Part shown: positions 29,645 to 36,227 of the stretch, one piece after another
Layout: every line of letters begins with the position of its first letter
Position numbering within the stretch: position 1 is the first letter of the stretch
NCBI GenBank assembly: GCA_043802125.1
Contig: JAZDLG010000050.1
Span: 1-36,227, forward strand
DNA: 36,227 nucleotides
Source of the DNA: Phelpsiimicrobium sp043802125
Lineage (GTDB): Bacteria; Omnitrophota; Gorgyraeia; Velamenicoccales; Velamenicoccaceae
Reading direction: 5' to 3'
Made by a program: the position numbers and the translations under genes
The notes under the pieces: model-generated
What the model saw: the letters and a program-made list of their open reading frames with translations, nothing else
Databases searched by the model: none
Told to the model about the DNA's origin: nothing

Positions 29645-30067
29645 ATGAAAAGATACGGTTTTACCCTTATTGAGATCATGATCGTGGTGGCTATCATCGT
29701 TCTTTTAGCAGCGATCGCTATTCCGAACCTGCTAAGGGTAAGGATGAATGCCAATGAGGCAGCGGCTATAGCGAGCCTTAAGACGATCTCCTGGGCCGCG
29801 CAGACTTACCGCACCTCCAATTCCGGCTATCCTGACAATTTAAGCGAACTATCCACGTCGGCGCCGCAGTATGTGGATGCTGTCCTGGGTTCAGGCGTAA
29901 AACAAGGGTATAATTTTACTTTGATCGGTGAAGCCAATAGTTTTAATGCCACAGCCCAACCGATGACGCCGAATGTCACGGGCGTCCGGTCCTTTTTTGT
30001 AGATACCAGCGGCGTTATCCGTAGCTCATCTAATGGCACTGCCGACGCCACAAGTCCCGCGATCTAA
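29645..30067 (+). CDS. Type II secretion/type IV pilus-like pseudopilin
   Basis: A 140-residue prepilin of GspG/PilA type. The leader MKRYG precedes the cleavage motif G/FTLIE with Glu at mature position +5, then the hydrophobic helix IMIVVAIIVLLAAIAIPNLL. A compact C-terminal domain follows, and WAAQTYRTSNSGYPDNLSEL is like many Omnitrophota-type pseudopilins. ATG 29645 is preferred over an upstream in-frame ATG at 29615, which would lengthen the leader. No assembly or peptidase genes lie alongside, so it depends on a system elsewhere; the PilT-like gene at 1916 may be related. Confidence 0.92.
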   Translation: MKRYGFTLIEIMIVVAIIVLLAAIAIPNLLRVRMNANEAAAIASLKTISWAAQTYRTSNSGYPDNLSELSTSAPQYVDAVLGSGVKQGYNFTLIGEANSFNATAQPMTPNVTGVRSFFVDTSGVIRSSSNGTADATSPAI

Positions 30068-30074
30068 CCTTGTC

Positions 30075-30746
30075 ATGTTTGGAAACACCAGAGCTTACGA
30101 TCTGTTAAAAAAGTTCGCGCTCTCTAGCGGCGCCGGCTTGTTTGGCGTCGCCGATATAACGGCTGTCAGGGATGATTTTCAGTTACCCAAGGGTACCAAA
30201 GACATACTGGATAAGGCGGTTTGCCTGGGCGCTGGGCTTTCTTCGCTGGTCCTTTCTGAGATCAACGGCGCGCCTACTAAACTTTATTTTCACCATTACA
30301 AGACGGCCAATTTGTTCTTAGACCAGCTGGCTTTCGCGGTCGCGAACTGGATACAGGAGAGGGGCGCAAAGGCTTTGCCCATACCCGCTTCGCAAATAAC
30401 TGATTGGGACCTGCAAAAGGCGCACCTCTCGCATAAAAAGATAGGACAACTGGCGGGATTAGGGTGGCTCGGCAGGAACAATCTTCTGGTCTCGCGAAAA
30501 TTCGGAGCGCAATTCAGGATGGCGACTGTCTTGACTGATATGGATCTAAAAGTTGATAAGCCTTCTGTTGAGAATTGCGGCCGGTGTACGGCATGTTTTG
30601 CATCGTGTCCCGCGGCAGCTATTCAAAATGACCCTAAGGATTTTAAGCACCTCTTATGTTTTGAGAAGGTAAAAAGTTTCCAGAGACAAAATATCGTTGG
30701 GCAATTTATCTGCGGTATCTGCGTTAAGGCGTGCGGGAAGAAATAA
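30075..30746 (+). CDS. QueG-like 4Fe-4S double-cluster protein
   Basis: A 223-residue protein related to epoxyqueuosine reductase. GLGWLGRNNLLVSRKFG (128-144) is the family's central motif. Cysteines C168, C171, C174 and C178 (CGRCTACFASCP), together with C195, C213, C216 and C220 (CGICVKAC), would bind two 4Fe-4S clusters. At about 370 residues, true QueG is longer, with a C-terminal HEAT-like part and a catalytic Asp/Tyr, so this is a short relative rather than a clear QueG. ATG 30075 lies seven bases after the pseudopilin stop and has no ribosome site. Its stop overlaps the next start (TAATG). Confidence 0.8.
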   Translation: MFGNTRAYDLLKKFALSSGAGLFGVADITAVRDDFQLPKGTKDILDKAVCLGAGLSSLVLSEINGAPTKLYFHHYKTANLFLDQLAFAVANWIQERGAKALPIPASQITDWDLQKAHLSHKKIGQLAGLGWLGRNNLLVSRKFGAQFRMATVLTDMDLKVDKPSVENCGRCTACFASCPAAAIQNDPKDFKHLLCFEKVKSFQRQNIVGQFICGICVKACGKK

Positions 30747-31441
30747 TGGCAAAAAAAACAGCTCACCTGGAAGCTTTATCAAAGATCAGCAAGGCTATCA
30801 CATCGGATCTTTATCTGGAGGATATTCTAAAGCTTATTATCAATGTTACAGCTCAGACTTTGGGGTCCAAGCTCTGTTCGCTGATGCTTCTGAATGAAAA
30901 AAAAGAGCTTACCATTCGCGCGACACAGAGTGTTTCCGAGTCCTACATGAAGAAACCGCCCATAAAATTGGGTGAAGGTGTCAGCGGGAAAGTAGCTTTT
31001 ACAAATAAGCCCATGGCCGTTTATAACGTGCAGGAAGAGAAAGACTATAAGTATAAAGAGATCGCCAAAAAGGAAGGCATCTCTTCGCTTTTGTGCGTCC
31101 CATTAAGCGTTAAAGGGCATGCCATAGGCGTTATCAACCTTTATACGTCAGAGCCCCATAAGTTCACTAAGAGCGAGATCAATGTCTTGAGTTCTGTGTC
31201 AGCCCAGGCAGCCCTTGTCATTGAGAACGCGGAGTTGATGGTCAAGACCAAGGTCATCCAGGAAGAACTTGAAACGCGCAAACTTATTGAAAAGGCCAAG
31301 GGCATCCTAATGAAAGAGAGGTCAATGGGCGAGGCAGAAGTGTATCGCCTGCTTCAGAAGTTCAGCATGGACCATAGAAAGTCTATGCGTCAGGTCGCGG
31401 AAGCGATAGTTTTGAACTATGACATTAAAAGTAAGTTATGA
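30746..31441 (+). CDS. GAF-ANTAR regulator, probable RNA-binding antiterminator
   Basis: A 231-residue protein. The GAF domain spans about 15-165 (ISKAITSDLYLEDILKLI, GEGVSGKVAFTNKP, VPLSVKGHAIGVINLY). The C-terminal ANTAR domain (about 175-228) has the three-helix pattern IEKAKGILMKERSMGEAEVYRL and RQVAEAIVLN. ANTAR proteins bind paired hexaloop RNA hairpins and prevent termination, often in nitrogen-assimilation operons. No receiver domain is present, so the GAF domain probably senses a small molecule. It overlaps nadE (ATGA) and lies 3.4 kb before a glutamine synthetase. I found no paired hexaloop hairpins in the window. Confidence 0.9.
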   Translation: MAKKTAHLEALSKISKAITSDLYLEDILKLIINVTAQTLGSKLCSLMLLNEKKELTIRATQSVSESYMKKPPIKLGEGVSGKVAFTNKPMAVYNVQEEKDYKYKEIAKKEGISSLLCVPLSVKGHAIGVINLYTSEPHKFTKSEINVLSSVSAQAALVIENAELMVKTKVIQEELETRKLIEKAKGILMKERSMGEAEVYRLLQKFSMDHRKSMRQVAEAIVLNYDIKSKL

Positions 31442-33111
31442 AAAAACAAACCATACGTATAGCGCTCGCGCAGATGAACTCCGTTGTCGGTGACCTTAAA
31501 GGCAACGCCGATAAGATCATAGGGCTGGCGTCGGAAGCGCAGTCACAGGGGGCCGACATAGTCTCTTTTCCTGAGTTGGCTGTCACGGGTTATCCTCCGG
31601 AAGACCTTCTTTTTAAAGCGCAGTTCGTGGACGATAATTTAGAGCAGCTTAAGCGTATTGCGGCTTACATCGGCGATATCGTTTGTGTCGTAGGGTTTAC
31701 CGACAGGAAAGCGGATCATTTATATAATGCCGCGGCGGTCATTCACAATGCCAGAATAAAAGGTGTATATCATAAAGCATTCCTTCCTAATTACGGTGTT
31801 TTTGACGAGGAGCGTTATTTCAGCCGCGGGGCGGCGTTCCCGGTTTTCGGTATTGGCAAGACGCTTATGGGCGTGAACATCTGCGAGGATATCTGGCACT
31901 TAGAAGGCCCGGCAGGTATTCAGGCTTATAAAGGCGCGCACCTTATTGTCAACATCAATGCTTCGCCTTTTCATATGGGCAAAGGCCTGCTGCGGGAGAA
32001 TATTTTGAGACAGCAGGCTAAGAAATACAAGGTCTTTATTTCCTATACTAATCTTGTCGGAGGCCAGGATGAACTGGTCTTTGACGGCGCAAGCCTTATC
32101 ATAGATGATCAAGGAAGAGTCATCGCTAAAGCGCCGGCCTTTAAGGAGCAATTACTTATCGCGGAGTTAAAAGTCGCGAGTACGTTTAAGAAGCCGGGTG
32201 TATTTTTAAAAGAGATCGCGAAAGATAAACCTTTATTGGCAAAGCCCCGCGGTTTTCATATTAAAAGCCAAGCAGTGGAGGTCTATGAGGCCCTTACATT
32301 GGGCCTGCGCGATTACATCTCAAAGAACGGTTTTAAGAAGGTCGTTCTGGGACTCAGCGGCGGGATAGATTCTTCGTTAGTCGCCGCTATCGCGGTTGAT
32401 AGTATAGGTAAGGAGAACGTCGTGGGCGTTGCCATGCCGTCAGTTATTACATCTAAAAAATCCAAGGAAGACGCCGAGAGGCTCGCCAAAAACTTAGGCG
32501 TCGGATTTAAGGTCATACCCATACAGGATGTTTTCCTGGGGTATCTTGACATCCTTAAAAATGCTTTCAGCGGGTCAAAACCAGACGTGACAGAAGAAAA
32601 CCTTCAGGCGAGGATACGCGGCAATATCTTGATGGCCCTTTCCAATAAGTTCGGATATTTAGCCCTTAACACGGGAAATAAGTCTGAGGTCTCATGCGGT
32701 TACTGCACGCTTTACGGCGACATGGCAGGCGGATTCGGTGTCATCAAAGACGTGCCGAAAACACTCGTGTATAAGTTGGCAGGGCATGTGAACGAAAAAG
32801 CGGGCTATGATGTCATACCGTTGCGCGTGTTTAAAAAAGCCCCTACAGCAGAATTAAGGCCTAATCAAAAAGATTCGGATACTCTGCCCGAATATGGCCT
32901 TTTGGACCGCGTATTGAAGTTGTATGTGGAGGAAGATAAGAGTTTATCGGAGATTGCTAAGTCCGGTACGGATAAGGCCGTGGTTGAGCGCGTTATGAGG
33001 ATGGTGGATACGAACGAGTATAAGCGCAGGCAAGCGCCTCCCGGCATCAAGATCACCCCTAAGGCGTTCGGCCGCGACCGCAGAATGCCCATAACGAATA
33101 GGTATAGATAA
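31438..33111 (+). CDS. nadE: Glutamine-dependent NAD+ synthetase
   Basis: A 557-residue, two-domain enzyme that makes NAD+ from deamido-NAD+ with glutamine as ammonia donor. The N-terminal nitrilase-type glutaminase has E46 (FPELAVTGYPPEDL), K113 (YHKAFLPNYGVFDE) and C149 (NICEDIW). The C-terminal synthetase has the ATP-pyrophosphatase loop SGGIDSS (307-313), NTGNKSEVSCGYCTLYGD, and a final Arg-rich end with APPGIKITPKAFGRDRRMP. Length and motifs are complete. It overlaps the GAF-ANTAR gene by four bases, so the two are likely translated together. Confidence 0.97.
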   Translation: MKKQTIRIALAQMNSVVGDLKGNADKIIGLASEAQSQGADIVSFPELAVTGYPPEDLLFKAQFVDDNLEQLKRIAAYIGDIVCVVGFTDRKADHLYNAAAVIHNARIKGVYHKAFLPNYGVFDEERYFSRGAAFPVFGIGKTLMGVNICEDIWHLEGPAGIQAYKGAHLIVNINASPFHMGKGLLRENILRQQAKKYKVFISYTNLVGGQDELVFDGASLIIDDQGRVIAKAPAFKEQLLIAELKVASTFKKPGVFLKEIAKDKPLLAKPRGFHIKSQAVEVYEALTLGLRDYISKNGFKKVVLGLSGGIDSSLVAAIAVDSIGKENVVGVAMPSVITSKKSKEDAERLAKNLGVGFKVIPIQDVFLGYLDILKNAFSGSKPDVTEENLQARIRGNILMALSNKFGYLALNTGNKSEVSCGYCTLYGDMAGGFGVIKDVPKTLVYKLAGHVNEKAGYDVIPLRVFKKAPTAELRPNQKDSDTLPEYGLLDRVLKLYVEEDKSLSEIAKSGTDKAVVERVMRMVDTNEYKRRQAPPGIKITPKAFGRDRRMPITNRYR

Positions 33112-33152
33112 CAACGGTTTGTATTGACCGTTGAAGCGGCTTATGATAATCT
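33112..33152 (+). promoter_or_regulatory. Promoter with operator-like inverted repeat ahead of the Lrp-type gene
   Basis: TTGACC (33124-33129), a 17-base spacer, TAATCT (33147-33152). A perfect inverted repeat CAACGGT-TTGTATTG-ACCGTTG (33112-33133) covers the -35 box and could be an operator, perhaps for autoregulation. It begins at the first base after the nadE stop codon and could also be read as a short hairpin, but it lacks a T-run. Confidence 0.55.
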
Positions 33153-33196
33153 GAAATCCTCAAAAAAGCGACGGAAAATCAAACTCGGAGGACACA

Positions 33197-33682
33197 GTGG
33201 ATGCCATTCTTGAACTTTTAGCAAAAGATGCCAGGATCACTCCACAGGAGATCTTTAAACTGACTAAGATCAAGGTTGATGAGGTCAAAAAGAGGATAAA
33301 GAAATACGAAAAAGACGGTATTATCTTAGGGTACAAGACCGTGATAAATAAGGAGATGGTGGAGGACAAGGAGTGCGAAGTGCGCGCTTTGATAGAAGTC
33401 AAAGTCGCGCCTCAGAAAGACCTCGGATTTGATAAAGTAGCCGAGCGCATTTATTCTTTCCCGGAAGTCACCAGCTGCTATCTGCTTTCCGGCAGCTATG
33501 ACTTGCTTCTTGTGGTGGAGGGAAGGGATCTAAAGACCGTATCTAGGTTTGTCGCTGAGAAGCTTTCTCCGATGGAGAACGTGCGCGGTACGGTGACACA
33601 CTTTCTTTTGAAAAAATACAAAGAAGACAGCACTGTCTTAAAATGCAAGGAAGAGAATAAAAGATTGGCTATATCGTATTGA
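33197..33682 (+). CDS. Lrp/AsnC family transcriptional regulator
   Basis: A 161-residue protein with an N-terminal helix-turn-helix (DARITPQEIFKLTKIKVDEV, about 11-30, then KRIKKYEKDGIILGY) and a C-terminal amino-acid-sensing RAM domain (about 63-145, with FPEVTSCYLLSGSYDLLLVVEG). Lrp-type regulators control amino-acid metabolism and often their own gene. It starts at GTG 33197 with CGGAGG seven to twelve bases upstream. It precedes an aminotransferase by 15 bases, making that gene the likely target. The inverted repeat at 33112 is a candidate site. Confidence 0.92.
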   Translation: MDAILELLAKDARITPQEIFKLTKIKVDEVKKRIKKYEKDGIILGYKTVINKEMVEDKECEVRALIEVKVAPQKDLGFDKVAERIYSFPEVTSCYLLSGSYDLLLVVEGRDLKTVSRFVAEKLSPMENVRGTVTHFLLKKYKEDSTVLKCKEENKRLAISY

Positions 33683-33697
33683 AACCCCGTAAAAAAT

Positions 33698-34876
33698 ATG
33701 AAGAAAAGTATAATTTCCAAAAAAGTTGAGCAGATGAAGCCTTCGGGTATCAGGGCTTTTTTTGACCTTGTCCTGGGGATGAAAGACGTCATATCCTTAG
33801 GCGTTGGCGAGCCTGATTTTGTCACACCCTGGCATATCCGCGAGAGCGCTATATATTCCATTGAACAGGGGTATACCTCTTATACTTCAAATAAGGGCCT
33901 CCTTAAACTCAGGACTTACATTTCGCAAGACATAAAAAAACAGCATGGCCTGGAATATGATGCCAACGAGGAGATCTTAGTGACAGTCGGCGTCAGCGAA
34001 GGCGTTGACCTCCTGATGCGCGCTATTATTAATCCGGGCGATAAGATATTGATACCTGTGCCAAGCTATGTATCGTACGGGCCTGTGGCGGAATTGGCAG
34101 GAGGTATAGCTAAATTTATCTCATTGAACCAGAAGAACGGCTTTAAGCTGACAAGTGAGGACATAGAAAAGAACATGGATGACGATGTAAAGGCGATCCT
34201 TTTGAATTATCCGTGTAACCCTACGGGTGTGACCTACACCAAGAAAGAGCTGTTGGCGCTCAATAAAGTCATTCAAAAACACGATATCTTGGTTATTGCA
34301 GATGAGGTTTATGACTTGCTGACCTATGATTTTGCCCATACTCCTTTCGCGACTTTGCCCGGCGCTAAAGAGCGCACAATATATTTAAACGGATTTTCTA
34401 AAAACTATGCTATGACCGGCTGGCGCGTGGGTTTTGCGTGCGGCCCGAAAGATATAATCGCGGCAATGACAAAGATCCACCAATATACTATTATGTGCGT
34501 TCCTATTATGTCTCAGATGGCAGCAAGTGAAGCGCTTATCGGCCCGCGCAAACCAATGGATGATATGAAACGCGAATATCACCGCCGCAGGGATTTTGTT
34601 GTTGGGCGTCTCAACGAAGTAGGGTTGAGCTGCCACAAACCGCAAGGGGCTTTCTACGCCTTTCCTTCTATCAGAAAGACGGGGTTGTCGTCTGTTGATT
34701 TCGCGTCACGGCTTCTGAAGAAGAAAAAGGTGGCGGTAGTCCCGGGCACGGCGTTCGGGCCCGAAGGGGAGGGCTACATCAGGATCTCCTACGCATCCGG
34801 TTTTGACCAACTCAAAGAAGCGTTTGTCCGGATAGAGGAGTTTGTGAAGCAAAAAGGAGAGCGACATGAGCATTAG
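33698..34876 (+). CDS. PLP-dependent class I/II aminotransferase
   Basis: A 392-residue fold type I aminotransferase of the aspartate/aromatic subgroup. Residues are GVGEPDF (35-41), YTSNKGLLKLR, NYPCNPTGV (about 168-176), ADEVYDLLTYD, the PLP-binding K235 in NGFSKNYAMTGWRVGF, and an Arg near the C-terminus (YIRISYASG) for the carboxylate. Substrate specificity cannot be told from sequence; with Lrp and glutamine synthetase around, an amino-acid role is plausible. No ribosome site is evident, so translation may depend on the upstream gene. It overlaps the next gene by 11 bases. Confidence 0.92.
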   Translation: MKKSIISKKVEQMKPSGIRAFFDLVLGMKDVISLGVGEPDFVTPWHIRESAIYSIEQGYTSYTSNKGLLKLRTYISQDIKKQHGLEYDANEEILVTVGVSEGVDLLMRAIINPGDKILIPVPSYVSYGPVAELAGGIAKFISLNQKNGFKLTSEDIEKNMDDDVKAILLNYPCNPTGVTYTKKELLALNKVIQKHDILVIADEVYDLLTYDFAHTPFATLPGAKERTIYLNGFSKNYAMTGWRVGFACGPKDIIAAMTKIHQYTIMCVPIMSQMAASEALIGPRKPMDDMKREYHRRRDFVVGRLNEVGLSCHKPQGAFYAFPSIRKTGLSSVDFASRLLKKKKVAVVPGTAFGPEGEGYIRISYASGFDQLKEAFVRIEEFVKQKGERHEH

Positions 34877-36227
34877 ACAGGAAATACTAAAAGGGATTGA
34901 GAGTAAGGAATTAAACGAGATCAAGCATCCCAAAAAGGTCTCAAGCTACTTCGGCGAGAATACGTTTAATATTCCGACGATGAAAAAGCATATATCCAAG
35001 AAGACCTTTGAGGCATTTTCAGGCTGGCTCCAGGAAGGCAGGCAGATCACTTTAGCCCAGGCGAACGAGATAGCCGGAGCTATGAAGGACTGGGCCATCT
35101 CCAAGGGTGCCACGTATTATACTCATTGGTTCCAGCCGATGACCGGAATGACCGCGGAGAAACATGATAGTTTTATTTCTTTTACGGGCTCCGGCAAGGT
35201 CATTGAGAAGTTTTCTGGTTCAAAACTTATCAAAGGCGAACCTGATGCTTCAAGTTTTCCTTCAGGCGGCATCCGCACCACATTTGAAGCGCGCGGTTAT
35301 ACTGCATGGGACCCTTCCAGCCCGGCGTTCATCATTGGGAGCAAGTTAGGCAAGACCCTTTGTATCCCTACGATATTTGTCTCTTACCACGGCCATGCCC
35401 TGGATAAAAAACTGCCGCTTTTAAAATCAGATGAAGCGCTCAGCCAGGCGGCTGTAAAATTCATTAAACTTTTCGGCAATAAAAAGGCCAGGAAGGTCTT
35501 CTCAACTTGCGGCCCTGAGCAGGAGTATTTTCTTATTGATAAAAATTATTACAACATGCGCCAGGACCTGCTCTTGACAGGCCGCACGCTTGTGGGCGCG
35601 TCAAGCCCCAAAGACCAGCAATTGGAAGACCAGTATTTCGGCTCTATTAAAGAGCGCGTGGTGAACTTTATGTATGAATTAGGTGAAGAGGCCTATAAAT
35701 TAGGCATTCCCGTGATGACGCGGCACAATGAAGTCGCGCCCCACCAATATGAGTTTGCCCCTATTTTTGAGGAATCAAATCTTGCTACAGACCATAACCA
35801 GCTCTTAATGGAACTCATGAAAAAGGTGGCGTTGCGGCACGACATGGTCTGCCTCCTGCATGAGAAGCCGTTCGCCGGAATAAATGGGAGCGGCAAGCAT
35901 TTGAACTGGTCCATGGCAGACGAAAGCGATAATAACCTGCTTAATCCGGGTTCAACACCTGAGAGTAATCTGCAATTCCTGGCTGTTCTGGCGAGCGTCC
36001 TTCGCGCGGTCTATAAATACTCAGACCTCCTTCGCGCCAGCGTCGCGCACGCGGGCAATGAACACCGCTTAGGGGCTAATGAGGCACCGCCGGCTATTAT
36101 ATCCGTGTTTTTGGGTGAGCAGTTGACACAAATATTAGACACTATTGAAAATGGCAAGAAACAGGAGGTAAGCCGCCAGGATATCATGAACCTTGGAGTC
36201 TCAAGGCTGCCTGTCGTGAATAAGGAT
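34866..36227 (+). CDS. glnN: Glutamine synthetase type III, N-terminal part (runs off window)
   Basis: Glutamine synthetase makes glutamine from glutamate, ammonia and ATP. The first 454 residues match type III enzymes, which have about 700. They begin with VSSYFGENTFN and show the long GS-III pattern GPEQEYFLID, SSPKDQQLEDQYFG, RHNEVAPHQYEFAPIFE, INGSGKHLNWSM (ATP and ammonium region), and HAGNEHRLGANEAPPAI. ATG 34866 overlaps the aminotransferase end and has AAGGAGA upstream. The Lrp gene, the aminotransferase and this gene are probably one transcript. Confidence 0.97.
   Translation, partial: MSIRQEILKGIESKELNEIKHPKKVSSYFGENTFNIPTMKKHISKKTFEAFSGWLQEGRQITLAQANEIAGAMKDWAISKGATYYTHWFQPMTGMTAEKHDSFISFTGSGKVIEKFSGSKLIKGEPDASSFPSGGIRTTFEARGYTAWDPSSPAFIIGSKLGKTLCIPTIFVSYHGHALDKKLPLLKSDEALSQAAVKFIKLFGNKKARKVFSTCGPEQEYFLIDKNYYNMRQDLLLTGRTLVGASSPKDQQLEDQYFGSIKERVVNFMYELGEEAYKLGIPVMTRHNEVAPHQYEFAPIFEESNLATDHNQLLMELMKKVALRHDMVCLLHEKPFAGINGSGKHLNWSMADESDNNLLNPGSTPESNLQFLAVLASVLRAVYKYSDLLRASVAHAGNEHRLGANEAPPAIISVFLGEQLTQILDTIENGKKQEVSRQDIMNLGVSRLPVVNKD

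Overview
The window looks like one contig of a Gram-negative-type (diderm) bacterium, most plausibly an uncultured lineage such as Omnitrophota (Candidatus Omnitrophica). This is inferred from the style of the short GspG-like pseudopilin, the Lnt and LpxL-like envelope enzymes, the class II ribonucleotide reductase, glutamine synthetase III and an archaeal-type phosphoglycerate mutase. No rRNA or other phylogenetic marker is present, so the assignment is tentative. All genes run on the + strand except one at 13591-15843. No tRNA, rRNA, CRISPR array, transposase or phage gene was seen, and no stretch over about 300 bases lacks a gene.

Layout. 1-4096 holds the end of murJ, a short uvrC overlapping an alkylguanine methyltransferase, a divergent PilT-like ATPase, and prfB with its programmed frameshift. 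4097-9869 holds secA and an Lnt protein fused to a TPR/coiled-coil domain. 9905-13594 continues with a second TPR protein, an adenosine-specific kinase family protein, an LpxL-like acyltransferase, bioY and a DUF502 membrane protein. Between about 4.1 and 10.1 kb there are several short palindromic or tandem repeats, three of them inside reading frames and translated in frame.

13591-17393 has a divergent pair (a membrane-bound spermidine-synthase-like protein and a secreted glycoside hydrolase). Each has a -10 box ending exactly six bases before its ATG, which suggests leaderless mRNAs. A 28-codon basic protein with its own strong promoter follows. 17535-21077 is nrdJ, interrupted at its radical cysteine by a 410-residue LAGLIDADG intein ending in Asp, and closed by a good terminator.

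21228-25680 is an accessory redox and signalling region: an AT-rich orphan, half a rubredoxin in frame with an iron-sulfur flavoprotein, a SagB-type nitroreductase, a PilZ protein, a secreted protein, a CBS pair, a flavodoxin and a small membrane protein. Two copies of a 21-base palindrome flank the rubredoxin-nitroreductase block. 25777-36227 is mostly metabolic: apgM, mnmG, an isoprenylcysteine-methyltransferase-like protein, a pseudopilin, a QueG-like Fe-S protein, a GAF-ANTAR regulator overlapping nadE, then an Lrp-type regulator, an aminotransferase and a glutamine synthetase III that runs off the end. The last block reads as a nitrogen and amino-acid module with a candidate operator-promoter ahead of the Lrp gene.
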